Positions 55,492-64,000 of a stretch of 64,000 nt of DNA are shown here, one piece after another (the stretch's first letter is position 1; each line of letters begins with the position of its first letter). A program made the translations under genes and the position numbers. The DNA is from Pseudeuparius sepicola (taxonomy: Eukaryota > Arthropoda > Insecta > Coleoptera > Anthribidae): the NCBI GenBank assembly GCA_963920635.1, contig OY987298.1, forward strand, positions 66,113,949 to 66,177,948, in the 5' to 3' direction. Below the pieces are notes generated by a model. That model saw only the letters and a program-made list of their open reading frames with translations, searched no databases and was not told the origin of the DNA.

Positions 55492-56586
55492 ATGGAAGTT
55501 AACAGACTTTTATCAGAGGAATTATCCTATGAATTATATATACGAGGGTTACCGACTACAGGGAAAACTGTAAATGATAAATGGATTTTGCTGAGGGATG
55601 CGCTTAAATTTGAACGATTGGGACAGGCACAGCCGCCGACTTTATCATCAATTGATCCGATTCGGGAGCTTTGTTTGTGTAGAGCTAAGCTGATTGCTTT
55701 GGAGAATGATATTTCGCGTTTTGATAATGCAAACGGCGATAACGAATTTCGAAGAATCAGAACACGCCTGCTTCATATTAGTTCGCGATTACTGCGCGTA
55801 AATGGGCAGGAACCAGTTGATCTATCTATGCGACAGGATTTATCGGTAAAATGTGAACACCTTATGAGTGAGTTGGAGGTGATATATGAGGAGACTCGAG
55901 CGCAGAGGAATGATCCGGTTTCATGTGATCGCGCTGTAGGGCTTGATGATGGAACATCAGCCAGTCTGCCAGAGTCACGCGTAGGACCAATCGCGGATTT
56001 GATTTCTTTCGACGATGAGGATCATCAGGCGCCTATAACTTCTTCTAGCATAGAGACCGGTTCGGACCAGCGTTTTGCGGGAGCGAGACCCTCTAACCAG
56101 AGAGAACACACGCGTGTTCATTTTTCCGAACCCGAGGTGAGTGCGGCTTCCAGACAGCCGGAAAGCTCTCGGTCACGTATTTCGCGGGTTCAGTCTGGTT
56201 CGGTCCTCGACGAAGCGGACATAAGAAGGCTTGTTATTCCATCTAGCCAGAGTTTGGGAACGTTTAAGACTAATCCGGTTACCGCGAGTGGTCAGCCTAT
56301 TCCTGTAGATCCTCAGCGGTTGGTTTTCGCATCGTATAGTAGCGGGGGTGTTGTCAATCGTGAGCCACATGCGAACCGTTTCATGCCTCTACCTTCGACG
56401 GCACATACCCACGTAACTTTTTCGAGTCCAAGATCGCATCGCGTTCTGCGGGTCGATGACGTTGCGCAGGATTTTTACGAGGATGACGATTATTATTCTC
56501 GACTACCTAACGTGGATTCTACCATACCTCGAGCGCAACAGCTGTTTTCTCCTCTGCGGGGTCTGTCTCGTCCGTCTAATTCTTAA
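55492..56586 (+). CDS. gag: Gypsy gag, N-terminal part up to an in-frame stop
   Basis: The first ATG is at 55492 (MEVNRLLSEELSYELYIRGL). The earlier part of the open frame starts at a TTG and is not a likely start. The N-terminal 140 residues are helical and resemble gypsy-type gag N-termini. The middle is Ser/Arg-rich and low complexity. A single TAA at 56584-56586 ends the frame, yet the same frame continues with gag core and zinc knuckles. This suggests a nonsense mutation rather than a natural gene end; read-through is a less likely alternative. Confidence 0.8.
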   Translation: MEVNRLLSEELSYELYIRGLPTTGKTVNDKWILLRDALKFERLGQAQPPTLSSIDPIRELCLCRAKLIALENDISRFDNANGDNEFRRIRTRLLHISSRLLRVNGQEPVDLSMRQDLSVKCEHLMSELEVIYEETRAQRNDPVSCDRAVGLDDGTSASLPESRVGPIADLISFDDEDHQAPITSSSIETGSDQRFAGARPSNQREHTRVHFSEPEVSAASRQPESSRSRISRVQSGSVLDEADIRRLVIPSSQSLGTFKTNPVTASGQPIPVDPQRLVFASYSSGGVVNREPHANRFMPLPSTAHTHVTFSSPRSHRVLRVDDVAQDFYEDDDYYSRLPNVDSTIPRAQQLFSPLRGLSRPSNS

Positions 56587-57411
56587 CCGGGGTCAGAGCA
56601 CTCGCCTAAGTCGTTGGATGTGGGGCGATGGAACTTGACGTTCGATGGACAGGGAAGCGTAAACGATTTCCTTGAGCGGTTGGAAGAGTTGCGACTGTCG
56701 CGAGGTGTATCTAAGCAGCAGTTACTGAGGTCGGCTCCAGAGTTGTTTACTCGAGATGCACTTCTGTGGTATCGTACTAATATTTTTAGTAGTTGGGATG
56801 AACTGGTTGCCCAGTTGCGTGACGCGTTTCAACCGTTTGACTACGAGTTCGGACTCTGGGATGAGATTCGGCGTAGGACACAAGGTGCTCAGGAGCGCGT
56901 AATGGGCTTCGTTACTGCTATGGAAAACCTTTTTAGGAAACTCCCTGACTTTCCATCGGAGTCTACTAGGTTGCAACTGATCCGCCGAAATCTTCTGCCT
57001 TATATTCAGAGTAGGCTAGCTACGCACAATATACCCTCCATTTCTGAGTTGATTAAACTGGGTAGAGCTGTTGAGGAAACCGAGGCGCGTGTTCAGCGAT
57101 TCAATCCTCCTCCTACAAATTATAGGCAGCTGTTGGAACCTTCGTTAGCGTATCACCGACCTTCTTCTACACCATATGTCAGCGTTATACATGGTTCGAA
57201 TGACCCCTCTCTCTCTCTCTTGGACCAACCTAATATTGATGTTGTCACTACCGAGCCAGTGTTCTGTTGGAACTGCAAGGAACCTGGACACCGTTTTCGA
57301 AAATGTTCAAAGCCTAGGCGTCGATTTTGCTATTTGTGCGGTAAAGATAATGTGACATCGAAGGAATGTCCATCTTGCTCAAAAAACGGGAATGCGGGAA
57401 GGCGAAATTAG
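56587..57411 (+). CDS. gag: Gypsy gag, C-terminal part: capsid core and zinc knuckles
   Basis: In frame with the upstream part. WNLTFDGQGSVNDFLERLEE begins the retrotransposon gag domain; ALLWYRTNIFSSWDELVAQL and FQPFDYEF follow. The nucleocapsid end has CWNCKEPGHRFRKC (CCHC) and a second knuckle FCYLCGKDNVTSKEC. The last codons contain the slippery site described at 57381. It forms the particle and binds the RNA. In this copy it would only be made by read-through of the stop at 56584 or by internal initiation. Confidence 0.9.
   Translation, partial: PGSEHSPKSLDVGRWNLTFDGQGSVNDFLERLEELRLSRGVSKQQLLRSAPELFTRDALLWYRTNIFSSWDELVAQLRDAFQPFDYEFGLWDEIRRRTQGAQERVMGFVTAMENLFRKLPDFPSESTRLQLIRRNLLPYIQSRLATHNIPSISELIKLGRAVEETEARVQRFNPPPTNYRQLLEPSLAYHRPSSTPYVSVIHGSNDPSLSLLDQPNIDVVTTEPVFCWNCKEPGHRFRKCSKPRRRFCYLCGKDNVTSKECPSCSKNGNAGRRN
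57381..57387 (+). promoter_or_regulatory. -1 ribosomal frameshift slippery site
   Basis: A AAA AAC in the gag frame (codons tca aaa aac), the same heptamer used by several retroviruses. The pol frame is -1 and open through this point. Eleven bases downstream AAGGCG (57399-57404) can pair with CGCCTT (57421-57426), a possible weak stimulator stem. Confidence 0.7.
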
Positions 57412-58844
57412 ATGGCCAGACGCCTTACCCGATATCAAGAGCAGATGCTTTGGCCGAAGTAATTCGTCATCAGGCACAAGTCGATTATGTGTTGGCCCAT
57501 TCTGAAAATGATTTGAGGCCTTATCTTGAGGTTAAGGTTTTTGGAAAGAATATGTTAGGTCTTTTAGATAGTGGATGCACCCAGACTTGCATAGGATCAA
57601 GGGGCTGGGATATCTTAAAGGGTTTCTTTGGAAATGATTCTTTGGAAACGTCACTCTGTTATACCGCTAGTGGACAAGCGTGTCATGCTGGTGTAGTGGA
57701 GATACCTTTTCAACTTGAAGGTCGCGTTGTTGTTTTGGAAACGTTAGTAGTTCCTGAGTTCCCGCATGTTTTAATCTTGGGAATTGATTTCTGGTTAAGG
57801 ATGCGGCTGGTGCCGGATTTGTTTTCTAACGAGTGGAAATTCCGAAGCCTGAGAGATGACTACTTTCCCGAGGTTTGCGCTATACATTCAGTTGATACTC
57901 TTCAGCCCGTGCAGCGAGACACGCTTAAGAGTTTAATTGAAGATACTTTTTCTGCTCTGGATGACGAGTTGGGGTGTGCCACGGACGTAGAACTTGTCAT
58001 TAAAACTACCTCAGACCCTATAAAACAAAGATATTATCCTTTATCCCCGGCTCTTCAAAAGGCTGTGAACTCGGAGTTGGAGGTCATGCTGTCTCAGGGT
58101 ATTGTAGAGCCCTCAGAATCTCCTTGGTCCTCTCCCATCGTTATGATTCCAAAGAAATCGGGAGGTTGGCGCTTTTGCGTGGACTATCGCGCTTTGAATA
58201 AAGTTACTGTCCCCGATGCATATCCAATCCCATATGTCAGCGCGACATTGGATAAATTACGAGATGCGAGATATCTAAGTACCCTCGACATAAAGTCAGC
58301 GTATTGGCAGATTCCGATTTCCAGGGAATCTCGCCCATTAACGGCTTTTACGGTGCCTTCCAGGGGGCTTTTTCATTTTAAGCGTATGCCGTTTGGGTTG
58401 ACCAATGCCCCGGCCGTTTGGCAACGCTTGATAGATAGGGTCGTTGGTGTTGACTTGGAACCGCACGTATTCGTGTATTTGGATGATGTCGTTATATGTA
58501 CACCTACGTTTGAAAAACATATTGAGGTACTGCGTGCTGTTTTGGATAGGATAGCGAAGGCTGGTCTCATCCTTAACCGTGAGAAATGCAACTTTTGTAA
58601 GTCGGAATTGAAATATCTGGGATATGTGGTTAACTCTGGGGGTCTTCTGGTCGATCCTGAGAAAGTGGAGGCAATTTTAAAGATTCCTACACCTACCTCT
58701 GTTTCGGAAATTCGTAGAATAGTGGGTCTCGCATCCTGGTATAGACGTTTTGTTCCGGATTTTTCCAGTATAATATCTCCGCTGACATCTCTGACGCGGA
58801 AGGGTGTTAAATCGATGGAGAAGAACGTGTTATCTCTTATTTGA
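57388..58844 (+). CDS. pol: Gypsy pol: protease and reverse transcriptase (truncated by a break)
   Basis: Entered by -1 frameshift. An aspartic protease core (GLLDSGCTQTCIG) is followed by an RT with PKKSGGWRFCVDYRALNKVT, STLDIKSAYWQI, FKRMPFGLTNAPAVW, the catalytic VYLDDVVIC and LGYVVNSGGLLVDPEK, all intact. After the RT thumb (LASWYRRFVPDFSSIISPLT) the frame ends at a TGA at 58842. About 80 residues that normally open RNase H are missing here, and the sequence continues in another frame. The DNA before the break is otherwise undamaged. Confidence 0.93.
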
Positions 58845-60409
58845 GTAGATCTTTAACGAAAAGCGAGAGAAAATTCACAACAACCGAGAAAGAATGCTTA
58901 GCCGTTTTGTTTGCTATTGAAAAGTTACGACCGTATATTGAAGGCTCTAAATTCACAGTTATCACTGACCATTATAGTTTGAAGTGGTTAAATTCGATAA
59001 AGGATCCCGTGGGACGCATTGCGCGCTGGGCTCTCAGGTTACAACAATATAATTTTGACATCGTTCATAGAAAGGGGCGCGACCACGTTGTGCCTGATAC
59101 ACTTTCTCGTAGTGTACCCGTGGTGGATCTCGTTGATATCGAAGAAGTAACAGAACCTGTTTCCGATAAGTGGTATCTTCAAATGATTAAGAAGGTTAAG
59201 AACAATCCATCTAAATATCCAATTTGGTGGGTTGAAGAAGAACGTCTATATAAACGTGTTAAACATCCTTATCCGGGACTTGCCTATCCAGAGGACCTAT
59301 GGGTTGTCGTACTTCCTCGTGAAAGGCGTGCCTCCTGTATAAAGTTTTACCACGATCCGCCTACGTGTGGTCACTTAGGAGTGTACAAGACCTTCAATCG
59401 CCTGTCCGCCAAATATTACTGGCCAAATATGCGGTCAGATGTGGCGAGGTATGTTAGGCGCTGCCAGGTCTGTTTGCGCAATAAGCCCTCTCAGCAGCCG
59501 CGTGCCGGACAATCGAGAAGTCTCCAGCCTACTACCACCCGTCCGTGGCAGCTGATAAGCGTCGATCTTGTAGGCCCACTACCTCGGTCTTCGCAAGGCT
59601 ATCGCTTTATCTTGTCGGTTGTCGACTGTTTTTCAAAGTACGTATTATTCTTCCCATTGCGTACGGCGACCGCGCCAAGTATAGTTCGCTGGTTGGAGGA
59701 TCACGTGATTTTAGTATACGGTGCGCCGGAAAGGATAATTGTGGATAATGGACCTCAATTTCGAAGCAAGCTTTTTCAAGATACTATGTCTGACTATAAT
59801 ATCCAAATTCGTTTTACTGCTAACTATCACCCTCAAGCAAACCCCGTCGAGCGCGTACACCGAGTTTTGAAAACAATACTCTCGAGTTATGTTGCTGAGG
59901 ACCATAGAAAATGGGATCGTTATCTGGCAAAAGTAGGTTGCGCGATCCGATCCTCTAGGCATGAAGTCACTGCATTAACACCAAATTTTATCAATTTCGG
60001 TCGCGAGGTGTCATTCTCCGAGCCAGCTAAAGCCATACCCGAAAATCTCATTGACCTCACTGAACCTTTAGATTTTCAAGCACGTACTCAGGTTCTACAT
60101 AAGGTTTTCGAGGATGTTCAAAAGCGGTTACAGAAGGCTCATAAGATTGGTAGCAAAACTTACAATCTACGTAAGCGTCCGGATCGATTCCAAGTACATC
60201 AGCAGGTGTGGAAGCGCGATTACCATCTATCAGACGCATCCAAAAATTTCACGTCCAAGCTTGCCAATAAGTTCTCTGGTCCATACCGAATTACTAAAGT
60301 AGTGTCCCCTTGGACATACGAGCTCGTCGACCTTGCTGGTAAAAATGTAGGGACTTGGAATATTAAGGATTTGAAATCGCATCCTCCAGATGACCCTGTC
60401 GCTCCATAG
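58845..60409 (+). CDS. pol: Gypsy pol: RNase H remainder and integrase
   Basis: A second pol frame, entered at about 58820 by the deletion. RNase H begins after its first catalytic residue (KFTTTEKECLAVLFAIEK, then TDHYSLKWL). Integrase follows: the HHCC zinc site (HDPPTCGHLG and RRCQVC); catalytic Asp in ISVDLVGPLP; Asp in IIVDNGPQF; Glu in ANPVERVHRV; then a GPY/F-type tail (KFSGPYRITKV) and a stop at 60409. The integrase frame has no break. This copy would lack a working RNase H. Confidence 0.93.
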
Positions 60410-60526
60410 TTTAGATTTCATTTTCATTCGCGAACGTTCTGATGGACATATGTTTGTTTTAGTTATTGTGGATAAGTACATATAATGTGTAGCAAGATAA
60501 AAGTTTCATTGAAACTTTTTTTTTTG
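60410..60526 (+). other. Gypsy 3' untranslated region
   Basis: About 115 bases between the integrase stop and the polypurine tract. There is no env frame. Confidence 0.6.
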
Positions 60527-60540
60527 GGAAAGGGGGGTGT
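60527..60540 (+). other. Polypurine tract
   Basis: GGGAAAGGGGGGTG immediately before the 3' LTR start at 60541. Confidence 0.85.
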
Positions 60541-62570
60541 TGTTACGGTTCAAAAAGTTTCAAGCTGATAAAGGGAAAGAAAAAAAAAAGAAATTACCTT
60601 TTTTTCTACAATAGAACACTTACATTTCTTCTTCAAATGCCTTTATTTATTTTGCTATAACTTTGTTGCATTTAATTTGGTAATGCTTTAAATTCATGTT
60701 GGCTTTCCTATTGTCCGCTAATGTTTTCATAAAATTGGTTTCGCCTCCTAAAGTAGAGTAAAATAATTTTCTTTTATGACTAATTAAATTAATTGTTAAC
60801 TTACCTGGAAATCCTTGCATTATACTTCTATCCGTTTCGCACTGCTTAGCGCGACCACTGTGTAGGCGCATGTTTACCTTTTTCTGCGGGCTCGGGGACA
60901 ATTTGCGATCGGCTTTACGAATTTCGCTTTCTTTATTGAAATAAATTTACTGGCTGACCATTGTTTTCCAGCTATCATAGATAGATATAGGTAGTAGTTT
61001 CGCCTCACACGCCCTACCTAAAACAAATAAAATAACCGACTGATTAGTTTGATGGGTAGACAACAAACACATAAAATATTTAATAATTACAAGTGTTGCA
61101 CTCACCTTAGCGTCCTTCTATGATATTATTTCGTGGCCCCGCATCATTGTTGCTGTTATTGTTGCAACTATCTGTTATTTTTCTTCCAATTTCCACATAT
61201 TTCGGAGAACCGACTTGCCAAACACGTCAATTGTCGCAAACGTCAAGTTCCCGATTTGATTGAACAGTGTGTCATTAATTCGGTTTCTGCTAAAAGTCCC
61301 TAAGTCATGGATTTTGGCGCCTTCACGGAGAGGCTCGCCTTGGGGGGAAGTGCTTCCTTGTTTTTTTTTGGTGATGGTCGGTTGAGGTGAGAGTGGTCGA
61401 AGAGGACACGTTTTCTACACCGGGCAGTTTGCCAATTTTTCTAGAATTCATTCAGCAATACCGCAAGATTACTAGTCGCCAAATAGTTTAGTTTTGGGCT
61501 AGTCACGTATTTTACGTAATTTTCTTGAGGAATATTGTGACCCACCTTATTTTCATATGGATTCGTCTTGACCATCACCACACCCTTCTCCACACCACGA
61601 GGCCACCTCCAACTTGGTAAGTCAGTTCGGAGTACAGTAATATTCCCTTATTTGTGCCCTAAACGCTAATGTGAGTAATGTAACATTTTAGGCCTTTTTC
61701 TCCATACCCTGGACGTCTTTCCCGGACGACAGAGTTAGATTGTCTCCCCATTGCACAATCAGTCTTCAACAAACCTACATACCATACTCAGGGCGAAGTC
61801 GACCGTTCTGGGCAGCTATCCGCCACTTTATGTAATCACAAGAAAAACCCGCAACCAGACTGGGTGGATAATCGGCTTACCGGCAAGTCCTCTCCAGTTT
61901 ATTACTATTATTATTTTAACTTAACATAGTGGCCAAGCGCGAGATAACTGCACAAAATAGTCAATTTATCAATTATTCTGCACCCTTAATTAGCCATTAT
62001 AAAAGTTATCTGCTATATTTTGCCAAGTTACGTACCTACCTTTTTATCATATTTATGCGTGTGCACCAGGTATAATATTATACACGGGGATTCCTTTGTT
62101 CTGTTTTTTTTTTTCTTTAAGCCTGCCTGTTAATAATTATTATGCAATTGTTTGTAGCTTACCTAATTAATTATCTGTGATATTTGGTTGCTTTATTGAG
62201 ATATCTATTTTATGGTGTGCTGTATTTTATTATTAGTAGCTTGGCCGATGTTCTTTAGGTTTACAAACTGCGAATATACCCTATAGTTGATAATTTACAT
62301 ATTTTGTTGTTATTGGCAAACAATATTTATTTCCCGTTTTATAACCCCAGTCACCTGGGTTATACCTCTTTGTACTGTGTTGGGCACCACCAAAAGAAAA
62401 ACGGGTGGCGCACTCAATTTCAAAGTATACCTTTCTCGATAAGGTATTTTACCTATAGGAGCTAGTCGGTGCATAACAAAGAGGTACCTAATTACTTTGT
62501 CAATCCTACAAGATACCGATAAATTTGATCATTCTTTTTTTTTTTACTCGAACCCAGATATTAGGTAACA
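60541..62570 (+). repeat. 3' LTR of the gypsy element
   Basis: Direct copy of 52560-54584. Visible differences include AAGCGGAT/AAGCTGAT, TTGAGCCC/TTGTGCCC, CCCCGGACG/CCCTGGACG, TATCGAG/TATTGAG and a few base changes in T-runs. It carries the same antisense ORF at 60647-60901. Confidence 0.96.
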
Positions 62571-62650
62571 ACTACCCTCAGCACCCCTTTAAGAATAAAA
62601 ATGATAACTTCATTGTCGGATCGTCGCCAATTTTAGCAAGGACGTTCCTA
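62571..62650. repeat. ~120-bp tandem repeat array, resumed
   Basis: Begins with the ACTA target duplication and completes the monomer interrupted at 52559 (CTACCCTCAGCACCCCTTTA onward). It runs to CGTTCCTATA, where a MITE-like insertion starts. Confidence 0.85.
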
Positions 62651-63090
62651 TAATGAATGGTTGCGTTTAAGACTCCCAATCATACCAAGCGCTTTGATTG
62701 CAGCGCTTTCAACTTTCGTTTGCTAGCGCTAGCTTTTCGTTAAACGGCTATTTTATGACAGTAAAGTTAGCGCCCGAAATGTCGAGATAGAAAAATAAAA
62801 TAAGCTCAAACACAGCCTCAAAAAAGTAAATCACGAAATCGAAATTTTACAACGGCTTTCACCAGACCAAAATAACATAAATAAAGTCAATAAAGGGAAC
62901 TGACAGAACAAAGTAAGGTTAGAATAAACCGCTTATAGCAATCGCGAGCGACCAAGCGCAAAATTTTTACGCTTGCTAATTTTGCAATCCGCTGAAATCT
63001 AGCGAAACCGTTCAAAGCGCGCAAGCATCAATCCGCTAATCCGCTTGCAAGCGATTGCAATCGCTTTGTCGTCTTACACGCACCCATTAT
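62651..63090. mobile_element. MITE-like element with subterminal repeats in the array
   Basis: It interrupts a monomer. The ends AATGGTTGCGTTTAAGAC and GTCTTACACGCACCCATT are imperfect inverted repeats of 18 bases. Just inside both ends are multiple short motifs related to GCAATCGCTT/AAGCGCTTTG, an arrangement typical of transposase-binding subterminal repeats in hAT-like elements. No ORF. Exact limits uncertain by a few bases. Confidence 0.65.
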
Positions 63091-64000
63091 AGATGCGCGA
63101 ATCCGTGGTTGAAAAAATTTGTTGGGCAAAAACTACCCCCCACACCTTAAGGAAAAAAGGAAAATTTCATGGTACATTCCCACCGTTTTTAGCAAGGACG
63201 TTCCTAATGATTCCCGATGCACAAATTTGTACTTTAAAAAAATTGTTGGGCGAAACCTACCCCAGCACCCTTTTAAAAAAATTATAACTTCATTGTCCGA
63301 TAATGGCCGATTTTAGCACCTACGTCCTTAATGACTCTAGATTCACGAATTCGCGGTTGAAAAAAATTCTTGTGCGAAAACTACCCCAGCACCCCTTTAA
63401 GAAAAAAATGATAACTTATATTGTCGGATCGTCGCCAATTTTAGCAAGGACGTTCGCAATGATTCCAGGTGCACAAATTCGTGGTTAAAAAAATTGTTGG
63501 GCGAATAATACCCCCAGCATACCCTTCAAAAAAACGACAATAATCAAATTAAAAAAACCTTTCGGGTGGAAAGGGGTAGTTCACGGATTCGAGAAATAAG
63601 GAATATAGTGATTGCATTTTCAAAAAACGGCAATAATCAAATTAAAAACAAACTTCCGGTCCGGGGGTGGTAAGGGGTAGTTTTTGCCCCGTAAATGTTT
63701 TCAACCACGGATTCGTGAAATAAGGGAAACAGTGAAAGTCTTTTCAAAAAACGACAATAATCAAATTAAAAATAAACTTTCGGGGGTGGGAAGGGGTAGT
63801 TTTTGCCCCGTAAATGTTTTCAACCACCGATTCGTGAAATAAGGTAGGTGTATATGTCTTTTAAAAAAATGACTAAATAATCGTCTCAAAAACAATATCT
63901 CTGGTGGGGGGGGGGGTAGTTTTTTCCTGAAAAATTTTTTCCACCACTAATTTGTGCATCTGGAATCATTTGGAACGTCCTTGCTAAAACGATGAACATC
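63091..64000. repeat. ~120-bp tandem repeat array, right part, with inversion
   Basis: From 63091 to about 63535 monomers read forward (GCAAGGACGTTC...GTTGGGCGAAAACTAC). From about 63545 to the window end they read in the opposite orientation (GGGTAGTTTTTGCCCCGTAA, then TTTTCAACCACGGATTCGTG). Three or four copies are in each orientation; the array runs off the window. Confidence 0.85.

Larger units (their letters stand above)
52560..62570 (+). mobile_element. Ty3/gypsy LTR retrotransposon, 10.0 kb, recent insertion
   Basis: Two LTRs (2,025 and 2,030 bases) with ends TGTTACGG...GGTAACA and a 4-base target duplication ACTA (52556-52559 and 62571-62574). Between them lie, in order, a primer-binding site, a leader, gag with zinc knuckles, protease, RT, RNase H and integrase with a GPY/F module, and a polypurine tract. 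No env is present. I count roughly a dozen substitutions between the LTRs, so the insertion is young. The copy has two inactivating defects: an in-frame stop in gag and a deletion at the RT/RNase H boundary with frameshift. It inserted into the 120-bp repeat array, probably in a 3' intron of the dynein gene. Confidence 0.97.

Overview
The window is animal nuclear DNA, almost certainly from an insect. It has AT-rich introns (some 50-58 bases, some many kilobases), GT-AG splice sites, non-LTR and Ty3/gypsy retrotransposons, Tc1/mariner-type transposons and many foldback elements. I cannot name the species. No bacterial-type operons, CRISPR arrays or rRNA genes are present.

One host gene fills the window on the + strand: an axonemal dynein heavy chain closest to DNAH10, the 1-alpha heavy chain of inner-arm dynein I1/f. 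I can connect 19 coding exons from about 1108 to 49782, with every exon-exon phase compatible. They total about 4,450 codons: a lysine/glutamate-rich N-terminus, the tail, the linker, AAA1-AAA4, the stalk with its microtubule-binding domain, AAA5-AAA6, and the start of the C-terminal domain. The first exon with the start codon and the last roughly 300 codons were not found. The 5' half is cut into small exons, whereas 37878-45790 is a single 7.9-kb exon.

The rest is mobile DNA in the introns. (1) 1-1100: a degenerate 20-bp palindromic repeat and a tRNA-derived SINE-like piece. (2) 2.7-13 kb: several long foldback elements (two of them abutting), a broken mariner-like transposase gene, two LINE 3' fragments and small inverted-repeat elements, two of which lie 3-14 bases from splice donors. 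(3) 15.7-33 kb: a 17.3-kb intron. It holds a foldback derived from a mariner-like transposon, and one LINE (- strand, 18.9-28.8 kb) split by three later insertions. These are a 5.5-kb non-autonomous LTR retrotransposon with an ATAC target duplication, a Tc1/mariner-type transposon, and a small foldback. An 1.1-kb foldback lies further on. (4) 33.3-37.9 kb: a foldback with two 692-base arms around a loop that keeps a cysteine-rich coding remnant, then a non-autonomous relative of the transposon at 25.3 kb. (5) 49.8-64 kb: an inverted-repeat element, then a ~120-bp tandem repeat array split by a young 10.0-kb Ty3/gypsy element (2.0-kb LTRs, ACTA target duplication).

The gypsy copy has two clear defects, an in-frame stop in gag and a deletion at the RT/RNase H boundary, but keeps a clean -1 frameshift site. 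The observations most worth following are the long intronic hairpins as possible hairpin-RNA/editing substrates, the foldbacks carrying coding remnants, the antisense spliced-looking ORF in the gypsy LTR, two GC-rich exons in an AT-rich gene, and the fused 7.9-kb motor exon.
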